Part shown: in pieces, positions 29,040 through 40,249 of the stretch
Position numbering within the stretch: the stretch's first letter is position 1
Layout: each line of letters starts with the position of its first letter
Origin: Pseudomonas sp. RIT288
Lineage (GTDB): Bacteria; Pseudomonadota; Gammaproteobacteria; Pseudomonadales; Pseudomonadaceae
Direction of reading: 5' to 3'
NCBI RefSeq assembly: GCF_000631985.1
Contig: NZ_JFYN01000001.1
Location: 620,001 to 684,000, forward strand
DNA length: 64,000 nt
Position numbers and translations under genes: made by a program
Notes under the pieces: generated by a model
The model's database searches: none
Seen by the model: the letters and a program-made list of their open reading frames with translations, nothing else
What the model was told of the DNA's origin: nothing

Positions 29040-30170
29040 ATGCGAGTTCTTCATTTTTTCAAGACGTACCTGCCAGATTCGGTCGGCGGCATCGAACAAG
29101 TGATCTTCCAGCTCTGCGAAAGCGGCGCGCATCACGGCATCGACGGCCAGGTGCTGACCCTCAGCGCCGACCCGACCCCTCCCGTGATGCAACTCGGCCA
29201 ACACGAAGTGCATCGCGCCAGACTCGACATCCAGTTCGCCTCCACCGGGTTTTCCTGGAGCGTGTTCAAACAGTTTCGCGAACTGGCCGCTGAAGCCGAC
29301 GTGGTCAACTACCATTTCCCGTGGCCGTTCATGGACCTGGTGCACTTTGCCAGCGGCATCAGCAAACCGAGCGTGGTGACCTATCACTCGGACATCATTC
29401 GCCAGAAGCATCTGCTCAAACTCTACCGACCGCTGATGAACCGCTTCCTTGCCAGCGCCGACCGGATTGTCGCGGCTTCGCCGAACTACCTGCACACCAG
29501 CGATGTATTGCAGCAGTTCCAGGACAAGACCCGGGTGATTCCTTACGGTTTGAACAAGGCCGGTTATCCACAGGCCGACAGCGAACGGATGAATCGCTGG
29601 CGCCAGCAGCTTGGGGATAAGTTTTTCCTGTTCGTCGGGGTCATGCGTTATTACAAGGGTCTGCACATCCTGCTCGATGCCTTGAAGGATGTGGACTATC
29701 CGGTGGTGATCGTCGGCGCCGGGCCGCTCGAGTTGGAGTTGCACGCCCAGGCTGCTGCGCTGGGCCTGCGTAACATCCATTTCCTCGGGCGCCTGGGCGA
29801 TGAAGACAAGGTCGCCCTGCTGCAACTGAGCTACGCCATCGTGTTTCCGTCGCACCTGCGTTCCGAAGCGTTCGGCATTTCGCTGCTCGAAGGCGCGATG
29901 TACGGCAAACCGATGATCTCCAGCGAAATCGGTACCGGCACCAGCTACATCAATATCCACAACGAAACCGGGCTGGTGGTGCCACCGAGCAACCCACTGG
30001 CGTTTCGCGAGGCAATGCGCACCCTTTGGGAAAACCCCGAACGCGCGTCGGCCATGGGCGTCAAGGCCGAGGCGCGTTACCGGCAGCTGTTCACCGCCGA
30101 CGAAATGGGCCGCAAGTGGACCGCGTTGTATCAGGAGCTGCTGGAAGAGAAAGACCTGTCTTACGCCTGA
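29040..30170 (+). CDS. wbpZ: A-band glycosyltransferase WbpZ-like
   Basis: 376 residues, GT4 family. It differs from WbpX/Y in the acceptor domain. The donor domain reads VGVMRYYKGLHILLDAL and LRSEAFGISLLEGAMYGKP. In P. aeruginosa WbpZ adds the first D-rhamnose to the lipid-linked GlcNAc primer; that role is taken over by position. It starts at the base after the wbpY stop and is the last gene of the operon; a REP repeat follows. An exact DnaA box lies inside it at 29564-29572. Confidence 0.86.
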   Translation: MRVLHFFKTYLPDSVGGIEQVIFQLCESGAHHGIDGQVLTLSADPTPPVMQLGQHEVHRARLDIQFASTGFSWSVFKQFRELAAEADVVNYHFPWPFMDLVHFASGISKPSVVTYHSDIIRQKHLLKLYRPLMNRFLASADRIVAASPNYLHTSDVLQQFQDKTRVIPYGLNKAGYPQADSERMNRWRQQLGDKFFLFVGVMRYYKGLHILLDALKDVDYPVVIVGAGPLELELHAQAAALGLRNIHFLGRLGDEDKVALLQLSYAIVFPSHLRSEAFGISLLEGAMYGKPMISSEIGTGTSYINIHNETGLVVPPSNPLAFREAMRTLWENPERASAMGVKAEARYRQLFTADEMGRKWTALYQELLEEKDLSYA

Positions 30171-30187
30171 TCCACCACAACACCGAT

Positions 30188-30288
30188 CCCCTGTAGGAGC
30201 TGCCGCAGGCTGCGATCTTTTGATCCTGGGTTTTTAAAATCAAAAGATCGTCCGAACGCGGCCCGAGCCTTCGGCAGCTCCTACAGGG
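30188..30288. repeat. REP-type inverted repeat after the polysaccharide operon
   Basis: Outer arms CCTGTAGGAGCTGCCG and CGGCAGCTCCTACAGG are perfect complements, and an inner pair GATCTTTTGAT / ATCAAAAGATC also matches. It sits between convergent wbpZ and the oxidoreductase gene and can form a long hairpin, so it may end transcription from both sides. The left arm recurs at 36830. Confidence 0.82.
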
Positions 30289-30293
30289 AGGCA

Positions 30294-32324
30294 TTACAGA
30301 TCCAGCACCAGCAATTGCTCGCTCTGCGCCGGCACCGCGCAGCAAATCAGCACCTGCCCCGCTTCCGGCATGTCTGCCGGGGGCTGTGGATAATTTACTG
30401 CACCGCTGACCAACCGTGTCTTGCAAGTGCCGCACGAACCTCCACGGCAACTGAACTCGGGGCGCAGGCCACGGCTTTCTGCGAGCTCCAGCAGACTGCC
30501 ACCGTCCGGCTGCCAGCGCGCTTCCTTGGCAGAACGCTCGAACATCACCGGCACTGACGTGATGGCGGCCGGTGGTTGCTCGATGACCACAGCATCCGGG
30601 TCCGGCTGGCGCTTGAGTGTCGACGGGCCGAAGGTTTCGGCATGGATCCGCGCGTCGCGAATGTCCAGCTCGCGCAGGCTGTCGTAGACACTTTGGGTAA
30701 AAGCGCCGGGCCCACAGACAGCAAAATCGATCTGGTCGTAATCATCGACCTCCAGCAGATCGCGCAGCAGTGCCCGATCAATGCGCCCATGGCGGTCGAA
30801 ATCTTCGCCCTCGTGCGCATCGGCTTCCGGCTGACTGAGCAGGCGAATCACCCGTACTGCGTCGCCAGCACTTTCCAGCAAGCGATCGAGCTCCTCGCGA
30901 AACGGCTGATCGGCCAGGCTGCGCGAACTCTGCAGCAACCACGTCGGCCGGATCCTGCGGGTGCGCAGGCCTTGATACACCACCTCGCGCAGCATCGACA
31001 GCAACGGCGTGATACCAACCCCTGCCGCCAGCAGCACCAGCGGCCGTTGTTCCAGCGGCACCACGGTGAAATGCCCCTGTGGCGCCCGTGCCTCAAAGAC
31101 ATCGCCGACCCGGATCTGCTGGTGCAAATGGCCTGAAACCAGGCCCTCGCGTTTCACACTGATGCGCAGGAAATCATCCGATGGCGCACTCGACAGGCTG
31201 TAGGTGCGGATATGCGTTTCACCGCCCAGAGTGAAGCGCAGCGGCAGATGCTGGCCGGCCTGAAACACCGGCATCCCTGCGCCATCGTCCGGTTGCAGAT
31301 AGATCGAGCGGATGTGCTGGCTCTCCCTTTCGATGCGGGTCACCCGCAGCGGCCGCCAGCGGTCACCCAGGGCCTTGGCCTGCAAGCGCGCATCGGCCTG
31401 GGCCCAGGTGCCGGTCAACAGGCTGGTGGGCGACATGCCATCGAAGCGCCAGCGCAAGGCCAGTGCCGCCGGACGCCGCACCAGTCTCTCTACCTCGAAT
31501 GTCCACAGGCGCTCGGCGCCTTGGAACGCTTCGATCTGCGGCCCGTCGAGGATGATCTCGGTCCGCCCGCTCAGTTGCAGCACATCGCCTGTGGAAAAGT
31601 CGATGAACAGCAGGCCAGCCTTGGGATTGAGCAGCAGATTGCCGAGGGTATTGAAGTGCAGGTTGCCGGCAAAATCCGGGATGGTCAGGCGATTACCTTC
31701 AACCCGGACAAACCCGGCTTGCCCGCCACGATGGGAAACATCCACCGCACGTTGTCCGTCCGCATCGACGTAACTGGCGACAAAGAAGGTGTCGGCGTCT
31801 CCGATCATGGCCCTGGCCGCGTCATCAAGACCGTCGCCGTGCTGCGCTGGCCGCGTCTGCGGATCGCTCAGCGGCACGCGCTGGAACTGGCGCAGTTGAA
31901 TGTATTGCGGACAGTTGCCGAAAGCCTGATCCACGCTCACCTCGAAACCCTGCACGGTCAGATTGTCGACATGACCGTTGAGGCGATTGCGGCGGCGGGT
32001 ATGCAATTCAATGCCGAGCAATCCGATCGGCTCGCCATTGCGCAATTGCGCCGGATCATCGGCAGCGGGTTGGCTGGCGAAATGCAGGTGCTGGGGATCA
32101 GGCGAATGAGCAAACCCCGGCGCGCCTTCGAGCACGCTGGCCCATGGACGCCCGTCAGCATCGACCGCGCCGTACAGCATGAACGGTAATTGCTCATAAA
32201 ATGCGCGGTGCTGATCCGGCATCCAGTCACGAATCACTTTTCGGCCGAAGGCCTCCATGCGCTCGGCAACGCCGACATGGGCCTGCAGTTGTTGCTCGCC
32301 AGCGTGCCACGGTGAACGTTCCAT
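30294..32324 (-). CDS. Fused PNPOx-like / ferredoxin reductase / 2Fe-2S protein
   Basis: 676 residues from the ATG at 32322-32324 (GGGGAG seven bases upstream; a GTG lies one codon before). Three modules follow: a pyridoxamine-phosphate-oxidase-like flavin domain (about 40-310), a ferredoxin-NADP reductase-like module with IRTYSLSSAP for FAD and AAGVGITPLLSML for the nucleotide (about 320-560), and a C-terminal plant-type 2Fe-2S domain with Cys in FSCRGGSCGTCKTR and a fourth Cys in LICCAVP. An electron path NAD(P)H to flavin to iron-sulfur is implied. The final acceptor is unknown; annotations for relatives include flavodoxin reductase and haemoglobin-like oxidoreductase. Confidence 0.85.
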   Translation of the reverse strand: MERSPWHAGEQQLQAHVGVAERMEAFGRKVIRDWMPDQHRAFYEQLPFMLYGAVDADGRPWASVLEGAPGFAHSPDPQHLHFASQPAADDPAQLRNGEPIGLLGIELHTRRRNRLNGHVDNLTVQGFEVSVDQAFGNCPQYIQLRQFQRVPLSDPQTRPAQHGDGLDDAARAMIGDADTFFVASYVDADGQRAVDVSHRGGQAGFVRVEGNRLTIPDFAGNLHFNTLGNLLLNPKAGLLFIDFSTGDVLQLSGRTEIILDGPQIEAFQGAERLWTFEVERLVRRPAALALRWRFDGMSPTSLLTGTWAQADARLQAKALGDRWRPLRVTRIERESQHIRSIYLQPDDGAGMPVFQAGQHLPLRFTLGGETHIRTYSLSSAPSDDFLRISVKREGLVSGHLHQQIRVGDVFEARAPQGHFTVVPLEQRPLVLLAAGVGITPLLSMLREVVYQGLRTRRIRPTWLLQSSRSLADQPFREELDRLLESAGDAVRVIRLLSQPEADAHEGEDFDRHGRIDRALLRDLLEVDDYDQIDFAVCGPGAFTQSVYDSLRELDIRDARIHAETFGPSTLKRQPDPDAVVIEQPPAAITSVPVMFERSAKEARWQPDGGSLLELAESRGLRPEFSCRGGSCGTCKTRLVSGAVNYPQPPADMPEAGQVLICCAVPAQSEQLLVLDL

Positions 32325-32384
32325 CACGCATCTCCCCGCGCCGCCGGCGCATTGTGGATAACTCGATCAGATCGGGCCGACCTC

Positions 32385-33011
32385 TCAGGCAGTCTTTTGC
32401 AGACCGGCGACAGTGCGCGGCATGCCGACAAAACCGGGCAAGGCTTCGACACGCGCCAGCCAGGCACGCACGTTGGCGTAGTCGTCCAGCGACACGTTGC
32501 CTTCCGGCGCATGGGCGATGTAGCTGTAGGCGGACACGTCAGCGATGGTCGGCTCGCTGCCGGCCAGATACGGGGTCTTGCCCAGTTCCACCTCCATCAC
32601 TTTGAGCAGGTTGTGCGCACGGGTAATCGCTTCTTCAGCATTCAACTGGGCGCCAAACACCGTTACCAATCGTGCAGCAGCAGGTCCGAAAGCAATCGGC
32701 CCGGCAGCGGCCGACAACCAGCGCTGCACCCGTGCCGCACCGACCGGATCCGTTGGCAGCCAACGACCGCGGCCGTACTTCTGCGCCAGATACACCAGAA
32801 TCGCGTTGGAGTCGGCCAGCACCACGCCGTCATCGTCGATCGCCGGCACCTGACCGAAACTGTTTATCGCCAGATACGGCGCCTGCTTGTGCTCACCCTT
32901 GGCCAGATCGACCAGGATCAGTTCAGTCGGCAGTTGCAGCAGGGACAACATCAGCTCCACCCGATGGGCGTGGCCGGAACGCGGGAAGTTGTAGAGTTTG
33001 ATCGCTTGCAT
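32385..33011 (-). CDS. Glutathione S-transferase family protein
   Basis: 208 residues from the ATG at 33009-33011, which follows GGAG; a longer frame to 33077 adds 22 residues that do not fit the fold. The N-terminal thioredoxin-like domain begins [17 protein letters not shown] and includes the cis-Pro segment [10 protein letters not shown] and the glutathione-contact motif ADSNAIL; the all-alpha domain follows from about residue 85. It lies downstream of a LysR-type gene on the same strand (102-bp gap) and may be its target. The substrate is unknown. Confidence 0.88.
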   Translation of the reverse strand: MQAIKLYNFPRSGHAHRVELMLSLLQLPTELILVDLAKGEHKQAPYLAINSFGQVPAIDDDGVVLADSNAILVYLAQKYGRGRWLPTDPVGAARVQRWLSAAAGPIAFGPAAARLVTVFGAQLNAEEAITRAHNLLKVMEVELGKTPYLAGSEPTIADVSAYSYIAHAPEGNVSLDDYANVRAWLARVEALPGFVGMPRTVAGLQKTA

Positions 33012-33113
33012 GGTCGACTCCGCTGGAGAGGGCGCCGTTCGGGATGGCAGCGCCGATGGAGGCCATCTTCCACCCATCTTCGAAGCAACAGAATCACCAG
33101 CAATCGCAATCGA

Positions 33114-34040
33114 TTATTTCACTGGATGAAATAATGCCGCGTTCTGCAGCGCCGGATGTTCTCGCAGGACCTTCACCGCGTGGTCGACAAAACTGCGCAC
33201 CCGCGCCGGCGCCTTGCGTCCGCCCTGATACACCACATGAATCGGCAGCGGCGGCAGTTCGAAATCGGCGAGGACAATTTCCAGTTCACCGCAGGCCACC
33301 TTGCCAGCGACCTGATAGGACAACACCCGGGTCAGCCCCAACCCCAGGCAGGCCGCAGTAATCGCCGCCTGGTTGGCGGTGACCACCAGCCTCGGTTCGG
33401 GTCGCACGCTGATCGCTTCGCCCTGATCCACAAACGGCCAGTTGCGCAACTGACCGATCGCCGATGTCGTCACCACCGGCGCACCGGCCAGTGCCTGCGG
33501 ATGCGCGGGACGGCCGTGTCGAGCCAGATAGGCCGGCGAACCACAGATCACCCGCCGCACTTCGCCGACCCGGATCGCGTGCTGATTGCTGTCCGGCAAC
33601 TCACCGATGCGCACCGCGACATCGATGCCCTCCTCGACCATGCTCACCACTCGATCGACCAATAGCGCATTGATCGAAACGTCCGGGTATTGCGTCAGAT
33701 AAGCCGCCATCAGCGGTGTGACAAACAGCTCGCCAAACAATACCGGCGCGGTCACCGTCAATTGCCCACGGGGCTGGGCGTGACTGCCGGCCGCCGAATC
33801 CTCGGCTTCCTGCACCTCGGCGAGAATTCTCCGACAGTCTTCCAGATAACGCTGACCAGCCTCACTCAGGTGCACAGTGCGAGTTGTGCGAATCAGCAAC
33901 TGTGTACCGATACGCTGCTCCAGCGCCGCCACGGCGCGAGTGACACTGGCCGCGGACAAGCCAAGACGCCGCGCCGCTGCCGAGAAACCCTGCTCTTGGG
34001 CAACGGTGGCGAAGATCTGCATTTCCTGGAAGCGGTCCAT
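33114..34040 (-). CDS. LysR family transcriptional regulator
   Basis: 308 residues, the standard LysR length. The N-terminal helix-turn-helix spans about residues 5-65, with GFSAAARRLGLSAASVTRAVAALE as the core; the rest is the periplasmic-binding-like effector domain. LysR proteins usually control a neighbouring gene, and the closest is the glutathione S-transferase downstream on the same strand. The start lies just downstream of the glmS terminator, so it should have its own promoter. No effector can be named. Confidence 0.92.
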   Translation of the reverse strand: MDRFQEMQIFATVAQEQGFSAAARRLGLSAASVTRAVAALEQRIGTQLLIRTTRTVHLSEAGQRYLEDCRRILAEVQEAEDSAAGSHAQPRGQLTVTAPVLFGELFVTPLMAAYLTQYPDVSINALLVDRVVSMVEEGIDVAVRIGELPDSNQHAIRVGEVRRVICGSPAYLARHGRPAHPQALAGAPVVTTSAIGQLRNWPFVDQGEAISVRPEPRLVVTANQAAITAACLGLGLTRVLSYQVAGKVACGELEIVLADFELPPLPIHVVYQGGRKAPARVRSFVDHAVKVLREHPALQNAALFHPVK

Positions 34041-34061
34041 GGATGTCCTCGATTCAGATAC

Positions 34062-34089
34062 AAAAATCGCAGCCGAGGCTGCGATTTTT
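34062..34089. terminator. Bidirectional intrinsic terminator after glmS
   Basis: A 12-bp GC-rich stem with A and T runs at its ends (AAAAATCGCAGC, loop CGAG, GCTGCGATTTTT). On the minus strand it ends glmS transcription with a run of five T. Confidence 0.85.
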
Positions 34090-34115
34090 GCGGGTCAATG
34101 TCAGCTGTGGATAAC

Positions 34116-35948
34116 TTATTCCACCGTCACCGACTTCGCCAGGTTGCGCGGCTGGTCGACGTCGGTGCCTTTGAGCACGGCGACGTAGTACGACAGCAGC
34201 TGCAGCGGTACGGTGTACAAGATCGGCGAAAGAATGTCGTGGATGTGCGGCATCTGCACCACGTGGGTGCCTTCGCCGTTGGTCATCCCGGCTTTCTCGT
34301 CAGCGAACACGATCAGTTCACCACCACGGGCACGGACTTCCTGCAGGTTGGACTTGAGCTTCTCCAGCAGTTCGTTGTTCGGCGCCACGGTGACCACTGG
34401 CATGTCGTTATCCACAAGCGCCAGCGGGCCGTGCTTCAGCTCACCAGCCGGGTAGGCTTCGGCGTGGATGTAGGAGATTTCCTTGAGCTTCAAGGCGCCC
34501 TCCATTGCGACCGGGAACTGCGCGCCACGGCCGAGGAACAGCGTGTGATTCTTCTCGGCGAACAGTTCGGCGATTTTTTCCACGGTGCTGTCCATCGCCA
34601 GCGCTTCGCCCAGACGGGTTGGCAGACGACGCAGTTCTTCCACCAGCGTGGCTTCAATGCCCTTGCCGAGCGTGCCGCGTACCTGACCCAGAGACAGGGT
34701 CAGCAGCAGCAGGCCGACCAGTTGCGTGGTGAACGCCTTGGTCGAAGCCACACCAATTTCGCGACCAGCCTGGGTCAACAGCGTCAGGTCGGATTCACGC
34801 ACCAGCGAGCTGATGCCGACGTTGCAGATCGCCAGGCTGGCGAGGAAGCCCAGCTCTTTGGCGTTGCGCAGCGCGGCCAGGGTGTCGGCGGTTTCACCGG
34901 ACTGCGAGATGGTGACGAACAGGGTGTCCGGCTGCACCACCACCTTGCGGTAGCGGAATTCGCTGGCGACTTCGACCTGGCACGGAATACCGGCCAGTTC
35001 TTCGAGCCAGTAACGCGCGACCATACCGGCGTGGTAGCTGGTGCCGCAGGCGACGATCTGCACGTTGCGCACTTTGGCGAACAATTCGGCAGCCTGTGGA
35101 CCAAAGGCCTGCACCAGCACTTGATTGTTGCTCAGACGACCCTCGAGGGTACGCTGCACGACGACGGGCTGTTCGTGGATTTCCTTGAGCATGTAATGAC
35201 GGAACTCGCCCTTGTCGGCGGCTTCGGCACCATCGCTGTACTGCACGGTCTGGCGTTCGACGGCGTTGCCGTGGACGTCCCAGATCTGCACGTTATCGCG
35301 GCGAATTTCGGCGATATCGCCTTCTTCCAGGTACATGAAGCGGTCAGTGACCTGGCGCAGGGCCAATTGGTCGGAGGCAAGGAAGTTCTCGCCCAGGCCC
35401 AGACCGATCACCAACGGGCTGCCACTGCGCGCGGCAACCAGACGATCCGGCTGTTGTGCGTTGATCACGGCCAGACCGTAGGCGCCGTGCAGTTCCTTGA
35501 CGGTGGCTTTCAGCGCAACGGTCAGGTCAGGCTGATCCTTGAGTTTGTGGCTCAGCAGGTGAGCGATGACTTCGGTGTCGGTGTCCGAAGTGAACACGTA
35601 ACCCAGCGCTTTCAGTTGCTCACGCAGGGCTTCGTGGTTCTCGATGATGCCGTTGTGCACCACGGCGATATCACCGGAGAAATGCGGGTGCGCATTACGC
35701 TCGCAAGGTGCACCGTGGGTCGCCCAACGGGTGTGGGCGATACCGAGACGGCCAACCAGCGGCTGCGCGGCCAGCGCCGCTTCCAGCTCGCTGACCTTGC
35801 CCGGACGGCGCATGCGCTCGAGCTTTTCGTCGTTGGTGAAAACTGCCACACCGGCGCTGTCATAGCCGCGGTATTCAAGGCGCTTGAGGCCTTCAAGCAG
35901 GATGGCGGTGATATTACGTTCAGCTACTGCGCCGACAATTCCACACAT
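34116..35948 (-). CDS. glmS: Glutamine-fructose-6-phosphate aminotransferase (isomerizing)
   Basis: Makes glucosamine-6-phosphate from fructose-6-phosphate and glutamine, the first step to UDP-GlcNAc. 610 residues from the ATG at 35946-35948 (AGGAG upstream). The product begins MCGIVGAV, so Cys2 is the N-terminal nucleophile after Met removal; a frame extending to 35978 would bury it. The glutaminase domain (about 2-220) precedes two SIS sugar-isomerase domains, ending with LAKSVTVE. It lies 2 bases after glmR on the same strand. Exact DnaA boxes lie inside it (34408) and one base beyond its stop (34106). The attTn7 region of bacteria is normally just downstream of glmS; no Tn7-like insertion was seen. 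Confidence 0.97.
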   Translation of the reverse strand: MCGIVGAVAERNITAILLEGLKRLEYRGYDSAGVAVFTNDEKLERMRRPGKVSELEAALAAQPLVGRLGIAHTRWATHGAPCERNAHPHFSGDIAVVHNGIIENHEALREQLKALGYVFTSDTDTEVIAHLLSHKLKDQPDLTVALKATVKELHGAYGLAVINAQQPDRLVAARSGSPLVIGLGLGENFLASDQLALRQVTDRFMYLEEGDIAEIRRDNVQIWDVHGNAVERQTVQYSDGAEAADKGEFRHYMLKEIHEQPVVVQRTLEGRLSNNQVLVQAFGPQAAELFAKVRNVQIVACGTSYHAGMVARYWLEELAGIPCQVEVASEFRYRKVVVQPDTLFVTISQSGETADTLAALRNAKELGFLASLAICNVGISSLVRESDLTLLTQAGREIGVASTKAFTTQLVGLLLLTLSLGQVRGTLGKGIEATLVEELRRLPTRLGEALAMDSTVEKIAELFAEKNHTLFLGRGAQFPVAMEGALKLKEISYIHAEAYPAGELKHGPLALVDNDMPVVTVAPNNELLEKLKSNLQEVRARGGELIVFADEKAGMTNGEGTHVVQMPHIHDILSPILYTVPLQLLSYYVAVLKGTDVDQPRNLAKSVTVE

Positions 35949-35950
35949 GT

Positions 35951-36727
35951 TTATTTCTCCTGACTGACAGCCGCGCAAATCACGGTGATACCGCGGGCCT
36001 GAATCTGATCGCGCGCATCTTCAGGCAGGCGATCATCGGTAATGAGGGTATGGACGCTGCTCCACGGCAGCTCCAGGTTGGGAATCTTGCGGCCGATCTT
36101 GTCGGCCTCGACCATCACGATCACTTCCCGCGCCACGTCGGCCATCACCCGGCTCAATCCAAGCAGTTCATTGAACGTGGTGGTACCGCGCACCAGATCG
36201 ATGCCATCGGCGCCGATAAACAACTGGTCGAAGTCGTAAGAGCGTAGTACCTGCTCGGCCACCTGGCCCTGGAAAGACTCCGAATGCGGATCCCAGGTGC
36301 CGCCGGTCATCAGCAGCACCGGTTCGTGTTCGAGTTCGCTCAAGGCGTTGGCGACATGCAGGGAGTTGGTCATCACCACCAGACCCGGCTGCTGGCCAAG
36401 CTCGGGAATCATCGCCGCAGTGGTGCTGCCACTGTCGATGATGATGCGGGCGTGTTCGCGGATGCGTTTGACGGCAGCACGAGCAATCGCCTGTTTGTAC
36501 TTCGAAACGCTCTGGCCTGGTTCCGCGACCAGTTCCTGCGGCATGGTGATCGCCCCGCCGTAACGGCGCAGCAACAGACCATGGCTTTCCAGTGCGGCCA
36601 GATCCTTGCGGATCGTAACTTCCGAAGTTTCGAAGCGCTTGGCCAGTTCATCCACACTGACTTCGCCCTGCTCATTGAGCAAGGCGAGGATATTGTGTCG
36701 GCGTTGGGGCGTATTGCGTTTCGACAT
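35951..36727 (-). CDS. glmR: DeoR family transcriptional regulator
   Basis: 258 residues. The N-terminal DeoR winged helix is around [20 protein letters not shown], followed by the signature [13 protein letters not shown]; the C-terminal sugar-phosphate sensing domain has DSGSTTAAM, a typical phosphate-binding loop. It precedes glmS by 2 bases, as in P. aeruginosa, where this gene is called glmR and controls glmS. Regulation of glmS by an amino-sugar phosphate is inferred from that arrangement. Confidence 0.9.
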   Translation of the reverse strand: MSKRNTPQRRHNILALLNEQGEVSVDELAKRFETSEVTIRKDLAALESHGLLLRRYGGAITMPQELVAEPGQSVSKYKQAIARAAVKRIREHARIIIDSGSTTAAMIPELGQQPGLVVMTNSLHVANALSELEHEPVLLMTGGTWDPHSESFQGQVAEQVLRSYDFDQLFIGADGIDLVRGTTTFNELLGLSRVMADVAREVIVMVEADKIGRKIPNLELPWSSVHTLITDDRLPEDARDQIQARGITVICAAVSQEK

Positions 36728-36829
36728 GACGGCCTAAGTTTCGATTCGAAAGATAACGGAAGCAATCAAAACCTATTGCCGTTCAATCGTCAAGCTCAGG
36801 CCATAAAAAAATCGCAGTCCCCCCGGCAT

Positions 36830-36866
36830 CCCTGTAGGAGCTGCCGAAGGCTGCGATCTTTTGATC
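36830..36866. repeat. Single REP half-repeat between glmR and glmU
   Basis: Matches the left arm of the REP at 30188 (CCTGTAGGAGCTGCCG then AAGGCTGCGATCTTTTGATC) with one base change. No opposing arm is present, so this is a solitary unit. Confidence 0.75.
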
Positions 36867-36886
36867 GTAGAGCTACTGTGGATAAC

Positions 36887-38254
36887 TCAGCTCTTCTTGA
36901 TCTTCTCCGGACGCTTCCAGCCATCGATATTTTTCTGCCGCGCCCGACCAACGGCCAACTGAGCGTTATCCACATTCTGCGTAATGGTCGAGCCAGCCGC
37001 GGTGGTTGCCCCGGATGAGATATCCACAGGTGCCACCAACGAGTTGTTGGAGCCGATGAACACGTCCTCGCCCAACACGGTTTTCCACTTGTTGGCGCCA
37101 TCGTAGTTGCAGGTGATGGTGCCCGCGCCAATGTTGGTGCGAGCGCCAATTTCGGCATCACCCAGATAGGTCAGATGCCCGGCCTTGGCGCCCTCGCCCA
37201 TGCGCGCGTTTTTCAATTCGACAAAGTTACCCACATGCGCGCGCGCTTCGAGCACCGTGCCCGGACGCAGACGAGCAAATGGACCGGCATCGCTGCCTTC
37301 GCCAAGCATCGCGCCTTCGATGTGACTGTTGGCCTTGATCACCACGCCTTTGCGCAGGGTACTGTCCTTGATCACGCAGTTCGGACCAATCACCACGTCG
37401 TCCTCGATGACAACATTGCCTTCGAGAATCACGTTGACGTCGATCAGCACATCACGACCGACGGTGACTTCGCCACGCACATCGAAACGCGCCGGGTCAC
37501 GCAGGGTCACGCCTTGCGCCATCAGACGGCGACCGGCGCGCAACTGGTAATGCCGCTCCAGTTCGGACAGTTGCTTACGATCATTGGCCCCCTGCACTTC
37601 CATCGGGTCGTGCGGTTGTTCAGTGGCCACTACCAAACCATCGCTGACCGCCATTTCGATCACATCGGTCAGGTAGTACTCGCCCTGCGCGTTGTTGTTC
37701 GACAGGCGGCTCATCCAGTCGGCCAGGCGATTGGCCGGGACGGCGAGAATGCCGGTGTTGCCTTCGGTGATTGCGCGCTGGGCTTCGCTGGCATCCTTAT
37801 GCTCAACGATGGCAGCGACCTTACCGTCAGCGTTGCGCACGATGCGGCCGTAACCGGTCGGGTCTTCCAGCTCGACGGTCAACAGGCCCATCTGGCCCGG
37901 TACGACGTGCTTGAGCAGGCGCTGCAGGGTTTCAACTTCGATCAACGGCACGTCGCCGTAGAGAATCAGCACGGTGTCGGCGCTGATGAACGGCACAGCC
38001 TGAGCCGTTGCATGACCAGTGCCCAATTGCTTGTCCTGCAGCACGAAATTCAGATCGTCAGCCGCCAGACGCTCACGTACCACATCGGCACCGTGGCCGA
38101 TCACCACATGAATGCGCTGTGGATCAAGCTGCCGTGCGCTGTGGACAACATGGCCAAGCATGGAATTGCCGGCAACCGGGTGCAGCACTTTCGGCAACGC
38201 CGAACGCATACGGGTGCCTTGACCGGCCGCGAGGATAACGATTTCAAGAGACAT
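36887..38254 (-). CDS. glmU: Bifunctional UDP-GlcNAc pyrophosphorylase / glucosamine-1-P acetyltransferase
   Basis: Acetylates glucosamine-1-phosphate and then transfers UMP to give UDP-GlcNAc for peptidoglycan and LPS. 455 residues, normal. The uridylyltransferase motif [18 protein letters not shown] is at the N-terminus; the C-terminal half is a left-handed beta helix visible as hexapeptide repeats (for example around [19 protein letters not shown]). It is separated from atpC by an intrinsic terminator, so it is probably not simply the last atp gene. Exact DnaA boxes lie inside it (36966) and one base beyond its stop (36877). Confidence 0.97.
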   Translation of the reverse strand: MSLEIVILAAGQGTRMRSALPKVLHPVAGNSMLGHVVHSARQLDPQRIHVVIGHGADVVRERLAADDLNFVLQDKQLGTGHATAQAVPFISADTVLILYGDVPLIEVETLQRLLKHVVPGQMGLLTVELEDPTGYGRIVRNADGKVAAIVEHKDASEAQRAITEGNTGILAVPANRLADWMSRLSNNNAQGEYYLTDVIEMAVSDGLVVATEQPHDPMEVQGANDRKQLSELERHYQLRAGRRLMAQGVTLRDPARFDVRGEVTVGRDVLIDVNVILEGNVVIEDDVVIGPNCVIKDSTLRKGVVIKANSHIEGAMLGEGSDAGPFARLRPGTVLEARAHVGNFVELKNARMGEGAKAGHLTYLGDAEIGARTNIGAGTITCNYDGANKWKTVLGEDVFIGSNNSLVAPVDISSGATTAAGSTITQNVDNAQLAVGRARQKNIDGWKRPEKIKKS

Positions 38255-38313
38255 GACTGGCTACCAATCCTGGGTGGTCAGCAACTGCGACCGGGTTGTA
38301 AAAATCGGAAAAG

Positions 38314-38343
38314 AAAAAAGGGTAGCCGAGGCTACCCTTTTTT
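38314..38343. terminator. Intrinsic terminator after atpC
   Basis: A symmetric hairpin with a GGGTAGC stem, CGAG loop and GCTACCC stem, flanked by six A and six T. It can terminate on either strand and ends the atp operon before glmU. Confidence 0.9.
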
Positions 38344-38371
38344 ATCAATCGCACAACAAGTGGCTGACGGA

Positions 38372-38797
38372 TTAACCGCCAAACTTCTTGCGGATCTGCT
38401 GGACGGTGCGCAGCTGAGCTGCAGCCTCGGCCAGACGTGCGGACGCAGCTCCGTAATCGAAATCTGCGCTCTTCTCGTGCAGAGCAGCTTCGGCAGCCTT
38501 GAGAGCTGCCTGGGCTTGAGCTTCATCCAGGTCGGCGGCACGTTGCACGGTATCGGCAAGCACCTTGACCATGTTCGGCTGAACCTCGAGGAAACCACCG
38601 GAGATGTAGAACACCTCGGCTTCCCCGCCTTGCTTGATCAGGCGGATCGGACCTGGCTTCAGATTAGTGATCAGCGGCGCGTGACCCAGAGCGATACCAA
38701 GATCACCCAGTGCACCGTGCGCAATCACCATCTCGACCAGGCCGGAAAAGATTTCCCCTTCCGCGCTGACGATATCGCAATGGACTGTCATAGCCAT
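38372..38797 (-). CDS. atpC: ATP synthase F1 epsilon subunit
   Basis: 141 residues. Central-stalk subunit that couples rotation and inhibits ATP hydrolysis. The N-terminal beta sandwich begins [19 protein letters not shown] and the C-terminal helical hairpin is Ala-rich (about 90-138). It is the last gene of the operon and is followed by an intrinsic terminator. Confidence 0.96.
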   Translation of the reverse strand: MAMTVHCDIVSAEGEIFSGLVEMVIAHGALGDLGIALGHAPLITNLKPGPIRLIKQGGEAEVFYISGGFLEVQPNMVKVLADTVQRAADLDEAQAQAALKAAEAALHEKSADFDYGAASARLAEAAAQLRTVQQIRKKFGG

Positions 38798-38842
38798 CTG
38801 ATTGCCTCAACCTAAATTAGCGCCCGTTGCCGGGCGCCGGGA

Positions 38843-40249
<1,407 letters not shown>

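Noticed and set aside
34041..34115. Possible Tn7 insertion downstream of glmS
   Set aside because: The gap holds only a terminator and a DnaA box, and the LysR gene follows directly; no transposon ends or genes were seen.
33690..35963. A 757-codon open frame on the plus strand
   Set aside because: It runs antisense across the LysR gene and all of glmS. Long antisense frames are common at this GC content, and it shows no domain; glmS on the other strand is certain.
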